Below, in pieces: positions 47,246-57,944 of a stretch of DNA of 64,000 nucleotides (position 1 is the first letter of the stretch; every line of letters starts with the position of its first letter). The DNA is from Proteles cristata cristata. Its lineage: Eukaryota; Chordata; Mammalia; Carnivora; Hyaenidae. The position numbers and the translations under genes were made by a program. Where the stretch lies: assembly GCA_017311185.1 (NCBI GenBank), contig JAESUZ010000424.1, forward strand, positions 558,001 to 622,000, in the 5' to 3' direction. The notes beneath the pieces are model-generated. The model was given only the letters and a program-made list of their open reading frames with translations, did no database searches and was not told the origin of the DNA.

Positions 47246-47457
47246 GGATGCCTGGGTGGCTCGGTTGGTTAAGTGTCCGACTTCAGCTCAGGTCATGATC
47301 TTGCAGTCTGTGAGTTCGAGTCCCACATTGGGCCCTATGCTGTCAGCTCAGAGCCTGGAGCCTGCTTTGGATTCTGTGTCTCCCTGTCTCTGTGCCCCTC
47401 CCCACCCCCCACATGCTCTGTCTCTCTCTGTCTCAAAAATGAATAAACGTTAAAAAA
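47246..47457 (+). mobile_element. Young carnivore tRNA-Lys SINE, plus strand
   Basis: Well-preserved head (GGATGCCTGGGTGGCTCGGT), body and AATAAACGTTAAAAAAA tail. A perfect 19-base TSD, ATTTAAACTTCTCATTCAG, lies at 47227-47245 and 47458-47476; the TT/AAA junction fits the L1 endonuclease target preference. The B box region (GAGTTCGAGTCCC) looks intact. Confidence 0.97.
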
Positions 47458-47476
47458 ATTTAAACTTCTCATTCAG

Positions 47477-49609
47477 ATTCTTCTAAGAAAAATGCCAACT
47501 ACAGAAGGTTGTCTATGAGTTTTTCTAGATAGCTCAACAGTAGCAAATTGTAAGACCACTGACATTTGTTGGAATTCATCCTCTCTGATTTATTAAAGTA
47601 GAGATAGATAACCAACGACTAGTTGCCCTTTCTAACTACCTCCCTTAACTATTTCTAGGTACTACAGAATGGCAATAAACAAACAAAATTATCAGTGAGT
47701 TTTACAGCCATAAGTCTGCTATTACTGCATATTATAGTAATGGTCTAAGATGTTGCAACTAATTTACCCAAGACCTGAGCACCAAAAGTGTGGAAATTGA
47801 GATTTTTATTCTGCATCCAGCCATTACCATGAAGGATGTATTATTTCTCATTTCTTTACAAGTGTCAGTGCAAATCCAACCATCAAACAAAAGTTGGACC
47901 TAAAAGCTTTTAGATTACAGTGATTATTACAGATTTTACATGAGATAAAAATGTAATTGCTCCATTTCTTTCATTCTTTCTTTCATTCTTCCTCCACTGC
48001 ATATTTTAGAACTTCCTGTTAGACTGTGAGGTCAGATCCAGCGCACAAAGACACTGGTCATAAGACATGGGAGCTGGAGTGCTCCTTTTCATAAGAAATG
48101 AAATGCTTGGATTTTCTTTTCTAAATAGATGACAAATTTTCCATTGTCATTTCCATTTTAAACTCATATATATGTAAACTCATGCATTTCCTATAGAAGA
48201 AGAATATTTCTAGCGATTTGGATAGTTACAGAGAATGAGCTGAAGACAGCAATCCTTCATAGACAAAGTGGTACATGTGTATTTTTTCACCTTGCTTCCT
48301 TTTCCCTCTTACATACTCATTCGCTTTTAGATTCTTTGAATGTTTTTTTTTCTCGCTTCCTTCTTTCCTAGTTTACCTTTGTCCCTCACTAATTCCTTCT
48401 CTTCCAACTCTCTATGAAGTTCAATATTTGTTTTTCTTTCCATCATTTTCTTTAATACAATTCTCTCTCCTGTTTCTGGGACGCTCATATTCAAAAATTA
48501 ACCCTCTGCTTCACAGGACATGTTTATAAGCTACTTGGTTGAGTAGGAATATTTCCCCGTTAGCAAAGATATCCTGTTGGGAATTTTAGTCTTTTATTCT
48601 CCCTTATGCTTGGAGAAACAGAGTTATAAGGATTATGCCTTCAGATTCTGAAATGTGGCAGACTGAAATTTTAAGCTTTTTTACCTTTGCCAAGTTTATG
48701 GCTTTGCACTAGATTTTGAGCTCTTTTTTTTTTTTGGTCTCTGATTCATAATGTAGGGAAAATATTAGCTTTTAACTTTAGGATTATTGTGAAATAATAT
48801 GTGTAAGATATTTTGTACAGAGTTTGGCACATAATGAACACTCAATGTTAATTTTATGTTTGTTATTCTTATGTGATAATGTATGACAGAAATTAATTTC
48901 CTCTTAACATCTATTTTCTAAGTTTACCTAAGCACATTTTTCCAGCTTACCTTGCAAATGTGTGGCAACATAACTACATTTGCTTAATGAAATGAAAATG
49001 GACATTTTTGTGTAGTTTCTGGAGGAGGAATACTACTTTTTACCCCCTTTTCCATCTTGCTTCCTAAAATGCGTGTATGATGGATGAAGCCCAGCAGTTA
49101 TTTAAGTCCATTAAGACAAGGCTTTTCTCCTAGGGAGGTTTAGATGAAACATATTGATAATTTTGTTGATTTCCATAGTTCTGAATTGCCCCATACTTGG
49201 TGAATGATATATTATTTTTAAGCTACTTTAAAAATATTGGATTTTATTCTATGAAGTTTAGTCTAGTTCTAACTGATGAATTTAACTTTTTCTAATTCCT
49301 GTGTCCCCCACAGTTGCCCTGCACGCTAATCTGTTTCTGGCCTTATTCATTTTTGTTGATCAATTTCTATGTCCCTATATCCTGTGGTATTTATTTTGGC
49401 TCTTTCCAACAGGAAAACTTTTAGTGTCAGGATATTAGGGTTTTTTCTGTTGGCCATCTTTTTCTTACCCAATTTATCCTGACTTCCAGGATTTTGTCAT
49501 TTTTACTTACATACTTGGTTTTGATCCATGTCCTTTTCTGCCTGTAAAGTATGTTACAAAGTAATACATATACCTTTGACCCTTGGGTATTGGTGGTTTA
49601 TTTGAGATA
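47477..49609. other. Single-copy block with a MIR trace
   Basis: Contains a small TTCTTTCA-type low-complexity run near 47965-47995 and a pyrimidine-rich stretch at about 48270-48480. No gene-like frame is convincing; the 84-codon frame at 48275-48529 merely reflects pyrimidine richness. The MIR trace at 48750-48855 is listed separately. Confidence 0.45.
48750..48855 (+). mobile_element. MIR fragment
   Basis: Plus-sense MIR 3' half: a degraded GATTATTGTGAAATAATATG block followed by GTTTGGCACATAATGAACAC and TCAATGTTAAT. These correspond in order to the family's GGATTAAATGAG, CCTGGCACATAGT and CTCAATAAATG blocks. Confidence 0.65.
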
Positions 49610-49626
49610 CTCCATTGATGTTTCTT

Positions 49627-49655
49627 CTTTTTATTTTTAATGTTTGTTTATTTTT

Positions 49656-49697
<42 letters not shown>

Positions 49698-49862
49698 AAG
49701 CACGGGTGCGGGAGGGGCAGATAGAGGGAGATACAGAATCTGAAGCAGGCTCCAGGCTCTGAGCTGTCAGCACAGCCTGATGTGGGGTGTGAACTCATGA
49801 ACCATGAGATTGTGACCTGAGCTGAAGTCGGACACGTAACTGACGGAGTCACCCAGGAACCC
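49627..49862 (-). mobile_element. Carnivore SINE with GACA expansion
   Basis: Minus-strand copy whose body holds a GA run followed by about seven GACA units (49674-49700). The TSD CTCCATTGATGTTTCTT and CTCCATTGATATTTCTT lies at 49610-49626 and 49863-49879. The head is moderately diverged (CACCCAGGAACCC). Confidence 0.94.
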
Positions 49863-49911
49863 CTCCATTGATATTTCTTATATGTAACTTCTAGCATTTA
49901 GTTTCTCTCTC

Positions 49912-49933
49912 TTTTTTTTTTTTTTTTTTTTTT
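49912..49933. repeat. Poly(T) tract of about 22 bases
   Basis: A clean T run that could be the tail of a minus-strand retro-insert extending upward from 49934. I do not recognise the following sequence and found no TSD, so it is listed only as a homopolymer. Confidence 0.7.
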
Positions 49934-50170
49934 AGTTTAGGGTTGTCTCTCCCACATTTAATTTTCCTTTTTAAAATTCATCATTTCTTTCTGTCTCCTT
50001 TTATGCCTCCCTCTTGCTATTAATATTTTTTCCTGTCACTGTGTCCTATGCTCTACACCTTGTTATATATTCAAAATAAAACACTGAACATTTTCATTTA
50101 CATCTATCATACAATGTAACTTATACCTGACAGTTTCACCTTCCTCAATACTTCTGGTTAATGCCCTTTA

Positions 50171-50376
50171 TATTTTTAAAGTTTGTTTATTTTTGAGAGA
50201 GATAGAGCGTGAGTGGGGAAAGGGCAGAAAGAGAGAGATAGCACACAGAATCTGAAGCAGGCTGCAGGCTCTGAGCCAACAGCACAAAGCCCAATATGGG
50301 GCTCAGTCTCACAAACTGTGAGATCATGACCTAAGCCAAAGTCGGACGCTTAACCAACTAAGCCACCCAAGTGTCC
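50171..50376 (-). mobile_element. Carnivore tRNA-Lys SINE
   Basis: Minus-strand full-length copy with tail TTTTTAAAGTTTGTTTATTT, GA body and a head ending CCACCCAAGTGTCC. The TSD CTGGTTAATGCCCTTTA and CTGGTGAATGCCCTTTA lies at 50154-50170 and 50377-50393. Confidence 0.95.
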
Positions 50377-50393
50377 CTGGTGAATGCCCTTTA

Positions 50394-52740
50394 GAATTAG
50401 AAATTTTCCATCTAGTTATAGTAGTTTACATTTGCAAATATTATTAGACTTAATAATCATGCTTCCTTAGAATAATGAACACCCTCATGTATTTTAAGAA
50501 AATCATGTCTTGTGATTAAGTTACTGTCATGAGTCATTTACTGTAAAACAATTATTGTTATTAGACATCTAAATGGCAGCTTAGCCATTTCTTAAGCAGA
50601 TATTTCTGTGTTTAAGATGTGGCCATAAATCATAAAGTACAGATCAATTCTGGGACATTTAAAGAAAATAATCACTAAACCAATGTTTTTTTGAATTCTT
50701 GGCAATTGTCTCTTTGGCTTAAATTTCACACCTTAATACTATGAGCTTATTTACACTGAAATTAATTGTTAATATTGAATAGGAATAAAAAAAGTGGAAT
50801 ATCATCCATGAAATGTATAGGCTCAGATTTAGATGAGTAAGCAAAACAACTAAAGTGAGGAAAGACTTCAGTATACCACTTGGCTTGATGAAACAACTTA
50901 GTTCTCAATGCCCTCTACAGGGCTACATAGAAAGCTAGCCATATTAAACAGACCAATGGTGGTTAGGAGGAACCTGACTTTAGCCCTCACACTAAAGAAA
51001 ATCTAATAAATACAAGAACAATAAAAGTTGACTTCTCCAAGAAGAATTTCAAAACTGAGCTATTCAGTGTGAATTGGACTCTTTAATGATACATTATATT
51101 TATAGTGTATGTTAGAGTTGAAATAGTTATTCCACAAATGTTCTCAATATAATCCATACAGAAACCTAGGGAAACATATAGTTCATCTACCTTTATCTCC
51201 ATTATACAGACTTAGATATGGAGGCCCAGAGAGATAAGTAATTTCAAAACTGATACCAGATAATTAGCCCAAGGTTTCCAGACTGAACCATAGTGCTACA
51301 TTACCCCTTCGCTGAGCAGTCAGCTGAAGGAGTCAGTATGCCTGGGCAGAGGCTATCATTTGAAGGGTTGATGGGAGTCAATTCATTCTGTATTGCTCTG
51401 GAAAACAGGAGAAGGATCATTGGGTGAAAATTACAGGGAGGTTGATTTTGCTGCAACTTGAGGAAGAACTTTCCAACAATTAAAGCTGTCTAACCAAGGA
51501 ACAATCTACCTTGTCAAATAAATGAGCAGCTTGCCGCTTAAAGGCATTTAAGCTGAAAGCTCAAGACCACGTCTCAGGAATGTTGGAGGAAAGTTCACTG
51601 CATGGGTGGCATGAATGACACCCAAGACTTTATCCAACTTAGATTCTGTGGATGAGGCAGAATGACATTGGGGAGATGATCCATATCCTTAGAAGTCATA
51701 GTATTCAGGGTCAAATTTGAGCAACTCTGATGTGCTATGAAACCATGCAATTATAGTGCAAGCCTGGTATTTCTTGCAGAAGTTCCTTTTTAACAGATTT
51801 TCAGTTCAATTGGCACATCAGAGTGGTTAAACATGATGGCCTGGAGCTCTGCCTTCTAAAATGTTTAAGATTTCCTACATTGATGCTCCAAAAATAGTCA
51901 CTTGTAGAACCATTAGATGTGGATATTTCCTGTACTGAAATAGTACCTCAAATTGTTCTTTTTCATTTATTTTAAAGGCTTAAGAGTTCTCAGTATAGAC
52001 ACTTAAATAGCTTATATAGAGTTGTATGTGGGGGTGGGTGGGAATTGGGCAATTACTTTAAGGTAAAATCAAATTTAAGAATTTGAGCATAGAATTATAC
52101 ATTGCTAAAGGGGAATCCAGATATCCATGTGCCCACATATCTATTTCTTACCTTTCTTTTCTACCACAGTGAAGTACAAAAATTCTCTTATTCATTTTGT
52201 GCATTTCCAAGAAAGTAATTTTTCCCCCAAGGAGAATTTTACACACTGAAGTAAATTGTATTCCATATATAAGAGTCAAACTTTAAAGCTCTTCATAGGA
52301 GACCCCATGGTGGTATTTAAGCAACTTGTAGAGTCATCTAAAGTGCCAGTAGATTTATTCCAAACCTCAATAAAGGGCAAGGTCATAAAATAGCCAGAGA
52401 CCGAAGTCAACAAAAACAATTTTAGATCATTCCCAGGGACACATTTTTTATCTCATTTCCCCCTGGTTGAGGAAAGAGTGAGTTACAGTTACGTCTGACT
52501 TTTGGCTGAGTACAAAGGTGTTAGATAATAATGGCTAAATGACCTTAGTTTTCACGTACTATATCTAATGCCTAAAGATGCATCTTTTAGAATAGGTATG
52601 GAATTTTTTATGTCATTAACTTAAGAAACTCTAAGCTTCCATTAATTATTTTTTTTAAAAAAGGTCCAAACTTGTAATAATAAGACATTTTCTATTATTT
52701 TAAGTAGTAGGAACTTCATTTGGAACAGCTTTTTCAAAAG
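50394..52740. other. Single-copy block with one MIR fragment
   Basis: About 2.3 kb, the longest repeat-poor stretch in the second half of the window. No frame above 60 codons is evident here, and I see no splice-flanked exon candidate. A MIR fragment at 51190-51306 is listed separately. Confidence 0.5.
51190..51306 (-). mobile_element. MIR fragment
   Basis: The plus strand carries the complement of MIR core blocks in order: ATCTCCATTATACAGACTTA, GGAGGCCCAGAGAGATAAGT, TAGCCCAAGGTTTCC and CATAGTGCTACATTACC. The core is degraded but the order is right. Confidence 0.72.
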
Positions 52741-52883
52741 AGACCTAAACTTAAAAAGATATATAGTTTATTGTCAAGTTGGTTTCCATATAACACGCAG
52801 TGCTCATCCCTACAAGTGCCCTCCTCAATGCCCATCACCCACCTTCCCCCACCCCCCACCCCCTTTAGCCCTCAATTTGTTTT

Positions 52884-53117
52884 TGTTTTTGCTTTTTTTT
52901 TAATATTTTTATTTTATTTCTAGGAGAGAAAGAGAGAGAGACAGCGGGAGCAGGGGAGGGGCAGAGAGAGAGGGAGATACAGACTCTGAAATAGGCTCCA
53001 GGCTCTGAGCTGGCAGTCAGCACAGAGCCCGACACGGGGCTCGAACCCACGAACCGCGAGATCATGACCTAAGCGAAAGCCGGACGCTTAACTAACTAAG
53101 CCACCCAGGCGTCCCAC
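52884..53117 (-). mobile_element. Young felid SINE subfamily, copy 5
   Basis: Minus-strand copy with most diagnostics of the 14146 subfamily (TTTATTTCTAGGAGAGAAAG, GAGCTGGCAGTCAGCACAG, ACCTAAGCGAAAG). It has a TSD near CCCTCAATTTGTTTT / CCCTCAATTTATTTT (52869-52883 and 53118-53132). It inserted into the 3' UTR of L1 K, so it post-dates a young L1. Confidence 0.95.
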
Positions 53118-53832
53118 CCCTCAATTTATTTTCAGCATCCAAGAGTTTCTCATGGTTTGCTTCCCTCCCTTTCCCCAAATATTTTTCCCCTTCTCTCCCA
53201 TGGTCCTCTGTTAAGTTCCTCCTAATCCTCCTATATGTGCAAACATGGTATCTGTCTTCTGCCTTACTTATTTCGCTCAGCATAACACCCTCAAGTTTCA
53301 TCCATGTTACTACACATGGCCAGATTTCATTCTTTCTCATTCCCATGTAGCATTCCATTGTATAGATAAACCACATCTTCTTGATCCATTCATCAGTTGA
53401 TGGACATTTAGGCTCTATCCATGTTTTGGCTATTGTTGAGAGTGCTGCTATGAACATTGGGGTATGTGTGCTCCTATGCATCAGTACTCCTGTATCCCTT
53501 GGGTAAATTCCCAGCAGTGCTATTGCTGGGTCATAGGGGAGTTCTAGTGTTAATTTTTTGAGGAACCTCCACACTGTTTTCCAGAGGGGCTGCACCAGTT
53601 TACATTCCCACCAATGGTGTAGGAGGGTGCCCGTTTCTCCACATCCTCGCCAGCATCTAGAGTCCTCTGATTTGCTCATTTTAGCCACTCTGACTGGCAT
53701 GAGGTGATATCTCAGTGTGGTTTTGATTTGTAAATTTCCCTGGTGAGGAGGGATGCTGAGAATCATGTCATGTGTCTGTTGGCCATCTGGATGTCTTCTT
53801 TGGAGAAGTGTCTGTTCACATCTTCCGTCCAT
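53092..53832 (-). pseudogene. L1 ORF2 C-terminal region, 246 codons open
   Basis: Open minus-strand frame over the ORF2 C-terminal domain. It includes the cysteine-rich C-x3-C-G-x2-GTL-x-H motif and the [15 protein letters not shown] and KNEIWPC blocks shared with the 39491-40429 frame. The final codons come from the head of the nested SINE. The region upstream of residue 30 is out of the family frame. It is a remnant of a 5'-truncated L1, so no catalytic domain is present. Confidence 0.87.
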
Positions 53833-54095
53833 TTCTTCAATGGGTTCTTTGTTTTTTTGGCTGTGAAGTTTGGTGAGTTCCTTATAGATTTTGGATACTA
53901 GGCCTTTATCTCATATGCCACTTGCAACTATCTTTTCCCATTCTGTTGGTTGCCTATTAGTTTTATGGATTGTTTCCTTTGCTGTGCAGAAGCTTTTAAT
54001 CTTAATGAGGTCCCAGTACTTCCTTTTTGCTCTTGGCTCCCTTGCCTTTGGGGATGTGTCAAGCAAGAAATTGCTGCAGTTGAGACTTAAACTAT

Positions 54096-54399
54096 GAGAT
54101 AGGATGCAACTAGGCATCAGTTCAGGAGCTAGGGACTTAACTGCTGTTAGTGTGCCTCATTCCCTCTTCATGTCTTGTCATCTTCAACACTGCCAAACTG
54201 GGGCTCTTACCCTCTTGCTAGATCAATAGGACTTTAAAAATGATAACTCCAAATACCAGCCTTTTGTCATGTTTCCATATACTTCAAATTAAATAGGAAT
54301 TTGTTGTTATTGTTTTCATAGGAGAATATTAGCATAAATAGAATATTCTCAATTTAAGGTGTGTGTGGGTGGTGGTGTTGTGTTATGTCTACTGTTTTC
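54096..54399. other. Unassigned sequence
   Basis: Short interval of ordinary composition between two L1s. I do not recognise it as a repeat or gene. Confidence 0.4.
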
Positions 54400-54884
54400 A
54401 TTTGTCTAGAAAATAATTTCTTTTACTTTATTTCTCAAAGTTTCTTCTGACTATGAAATTTTAGGTTGACGTTTCATTCTCTTTTAGTGATTTGCGGTTT
54501 CCTGTATAGAGAAGGTGCTTGGCTTTCTGAATTTAATCCGATGCTGTTAGAAATAGAACTATATTCATTTTATTTTCCAATTGTATGCTATTGTATGAAA
54601 ATGACAATTGACATTTGTATATTCATCTTTTATGATGTAGCTAATAATTTATTACCTCTAATGGATCTTTTGTACACGATGTAGGATTTTCTACATTGAC
54701 AATCATGCAAATAGGGAGAGATTTACTTCTCAGTATTTAAATCTTTTACTTTCTTAATGTATTACTCATAGATTTTTAGTGAGAGTTTGGAGAATTTTAT
54801 CAGGTGGTTTTTCTGTAGCTACTGAGATCAATATATACATTTTCTTTATAGATATGATAAAATACAATGATTAAAAAGTTCTGT
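54400..54884 (-). mobile_element. Old L1 fragments, minus strand
   Basis: The plus strand shows degraded complements of L1 text: an ORF1-proximal patch at about 54410-54600 and an RT-region patch at about 54700-54880 (GCAAATAGGGAGAGATTTACTT). They are too diverged to bound precisely and may belong to one internally deleted copy. Confidence 0.5.
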
Positions 54885-55299
54885 TGAAACATAGTTTGCA
54901 TACAATGTTATATTAATTTTAGGTGTACAAGGTGATCAACAATTCTATACATGACATAGTGTTCACTGTCATAAGTGTAGTTATCATCTATCACTATACA
55001 ACATAACAATATTATTGACTATATTCTCTATGCTGTACTTTTCATCTCTGTGACTTATAACTGGATGTTTGCACCTCTTAATCCCCTTCATCTATTTTGC
55101 CCATTCCATTGGCAACCACCAATTTTTTTTTAATGGGTCTGTTACTGTTTTTATTTCTTCATTTGTTTTTTTTCTAAATTCAACATAAATTATAGGTTAT
55201 GTGTCTTTCTCTTATTTCATTTAACATAATGCTCTTTAGGTACATCCAGAGTGTCATGAATAGCAAAATCTTATTCTGGTTTATGGCTGAGTAATATTC

Positions 55300-55410
55300 T
55301 AACATATATGTATGTTAGAATACCATATAGGTTATACATTATATAGATTCTATATATATTATACACACATATATGTATATATGCACACAACATATACACA
55401 CAAACACCCC
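55300..55410. repeat. AT/CA-rich expansion inside L1 M
   Basis: Irregular TATATG, ATACAC and ACACAA units. This is the same ORF2 position as the expansion at 17735-17830, just before the CATCTT-TTTATCCA segment. Confidence 0.75.
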
Positions 55411-55914
55411 ACATCTTTTTTTATCCACTCAACTTTTGATGGACACAGGAACTTCCATATCTTGGCTATTGTAAATAATTCTGCAATAAACATAGGAATG
55501 CATATATTTTTTCAAATTATTGTTTTAACTTTTTTTTTGGTTAAATCCTCAGTAGTGAAGTTACTGGATCATATGGTATTTCTATTTTTAATTTCTTGAG
55601 GAACCTCCATAATGTTTTCAACAGTGATTTCACCATTTACATTTTCATTAACAGTACATAAAAGTTCCCTTTTCTCCACATCCTTAGTAATATTTGTTAT
55701 TTCTGTGTTTTTGACAATAGCCATTCTGACTAGTATACATACCTAATGGTATTGGTTTGCATTTTCCTGATGATTAATGATGTTTAGCATCATGTATCTC
55801 TTGGCCATCTGTATGTACTCTGGTAAAATGTCTACTCCGATCTTCTGCCCAGTTTTTAATTGGATATTTTTGGTGTTGAGTTGTAGGAGTTCTTTATATA
55901 TTTTGAATAATCCC

Positions 55915-56035
55915 TTAGTGGATATTTATCCAAAATACTGGATAATATATCGGGATATATTATATAAAATATGTAACATATATAATATATTGGATATATA
56001 TTGAATAACCTAACATATCCAAAATATTTGGATAA
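55915..56035. repeat. AT-rich palindrome cluster in L1 M
   Basis: TATCCAAAATACTGGATA (55927-55944) and TATCCAAAATATTTGGATA (56015-56033) are near-copies about 88 bases apart. Each is almost its own reverse complement. The intervening DNA is nearly pure A and T. Confidence 0.75.
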
Positions 56036-57498
56036 CAATTTTTTCTTCTCTCAATGATTGTGTTTTTGTTTTGATGATTATTTCCTTTGCTATGCAAGGG
56101 CTTTTTATTTTAATGTCACTGTAGTTTATTTTGGCTTTTGTTACCCTTGTCCAAGGTGACCTATTCATAAGTGGGTTCTTAAGGCCAATGTGCAGAAATT
56201 ATTGCTTATGTTTCCTTTTAGGAGTTTTCTGATTTTAGATTTCACATTTATGTCTTTAATCCTTTTTGAGTTTATTTTTGTATATGTTTTAAGATAGTAG
56301 TCCAGTTTCATTTTTTTGCACATAGCTGTCTAGTTTTCCCAGCACCATTGAGAAGATTGTCTTTTTCTCATTGTATATTCATGTCTCTCTTGTCAGAGAT
56401 TGATTGACGATATATAGGCTTATTTCTGGTTCTCTGTCTTGTTCCATTGATCTATTTTTGTCTATACCATGATGTTTTGATTACTAGAGCTTTGTAGTAT
56501 ATCTTGAAATCTGGTATTGTGATACCTCCACCTTCATTCTTTTTTCTCAAGAATGCTTTGGCTATATGGGAGCTTTTGTTTTCCATACAAGTCTTAGGAT
56601 TCTGTTCTTTGGGGAAAAAATGTTATTGGTATCTTGATAGAGATTGCATTAAATCCATAGATTTCTTTGGGTAGTATGGGCATTTAAAAAAATATCAATG
56701 TATCCAATCTATGAGCATGGAATATATTTCCTTTTGCGTCATCTGCAATTTCTTTCACTTAATGTCTTACAGTTTGCAGAGCATAGGTCTTTGACCACCT
56801 TGGTTAAATTTATTTCTAGGTAGTATTTTCTTTTTGGTGCTGCTTCCTATTGTTTTTCTGTTCAGATGATCTATCCATTGTGGGGTATTAAAGTCCCCTA
56901 CTATTCTTGTATTGTCATTTCTCTCTTTATCTGTTAATATTTGTTTTGTATATTTACGTGTTCTTATGTCAGGTGTATAAACATTTACAACTGTAATTCT
57001 CTTCTTGAATTGATCCCTTTATCAATACTTAATGGCTGTCTTATAATCTTTGTTTTGAAATCTATTTTGTCTGATATAAATATTTGTATGGAATATCTTT
57101 TTCCATCCCTTCACTTTCTGTCTGCATTGGTCTTTAGATGGGATGTCAGTCTCTTATAGGCAGTGTATGTAGTGATCTTTTTTTAAATTGATTCAGCCAC
57201 ATTGTATTTTTTGATTGGAGAAGTTAATCTATTCATATTAAAATTAAGTATTGATCGGTATGTATTTATTGTCAATCGTTTTATGGCTATTTTTGTCTGT
57301 TTTCTCTGTTCCTTTCTTCTTTTCTAGTTCTCTCCCAATGTGGTTTGATAATTTTTTTTCCTGTTATAGTTAGATCCCATTCATTCTCTCTTAAATGTAT
57401 CGTATAGTATTTTCAGTTTTTGATTACTATGAGGTTCGTTATAATAATCATATTTTTTGATAGTCATTTATGTGTTTGATGTCATTTTACATATTTTT

Positions 57499-57886
57499 AA
57501 AAATTATTTATTTAGAGAGAGAGAGGGACAGTACAAGCAGGTGAAGGGTAGAGAAGAGTAGAGACAGAAACCCAAGCAGGCTTCATGCCATCAGAGCAGA
57601 ACTCAATGTAAAGATCAAATTCATGAGCCAAGATCAAAAGTTGGTCAATAGGGTTGACTTGGTAGCTCAGTTGTTTAAGTGTCTGGCTCTTGGTTTCCAC
57701 TGAGGAAACTCAGTTCCCTGAGTTCAAACAATGCATCGGGCTCTGTGCTAACAGTACTGAGCTTGCTTCTCTCTCTCCACTCCCCCTCACTGCCCCTCTC
57801 CTGCTCTCTTTCCCAAAATAAACAAACAAACAAACTTTAAAAATTTAAAAAGAGTCAGATGTTTAACTGAGCCACCCAAGCATCCC
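57499..57886 (-). mobile_element. Old SINE split by a second SINE
   Basis: The outer element is a minus-strand carnivore SINE in two parts: tail and body at 57499-57647 and head end at about 57851-57886 (CTGAGCCACCCAAGCATCCC). Its TSD is GTCATTTTACATATTTTT (57481-57498) and ATCATTTCACATATTTTA (about 57887-57904). A plus-strand SINE inserted into its head. Confidence 0.88.
57652..57850 (+). mobile_element. Carnivore SINE nested in another SINE
   Basis: Plus-strand copy with a diverged head (TTGACTTGGTAGCTCAGTTG), a GGGCTCTGTGCTAACAG block and a tail with a CAAA expansion (AAACAAACAAACAAAC). A rough direct repeat, AAAGTTGGTCAATA / AAAGAGTCAGATG, brackets it within the outer SINE's head. Confidence 0.88.
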
Positions 57887-57944
57887 ATCATTTCACATAT
57901 TTTATTTTGAGTATCCTTTACCTGATTAATGTGATTAAGTAATT

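Larger units (their letters stand above)
52760..54082 (-). mobile_element. Young felid L1 element K, 5'-truncated
   Basis: Minus-strand L1 comprising the 3' UTR and ORF2 C-terminal region, closely similar to the 3' part of L1 I. The 3' end begins TTTATTGTCAAGTTGGTTTC on the plus strand. It is truncated near 54082. A direct repeat AGACCTAAACTTAAA / AGACTTAAACTATGA (52741 and 54083) is a probable TSD. A young SINE is nested at 52884-53117. The C-rich tract 52838-52864 is the complement of the L1 3' UTR G-rich tract. Confidence 0.92.
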
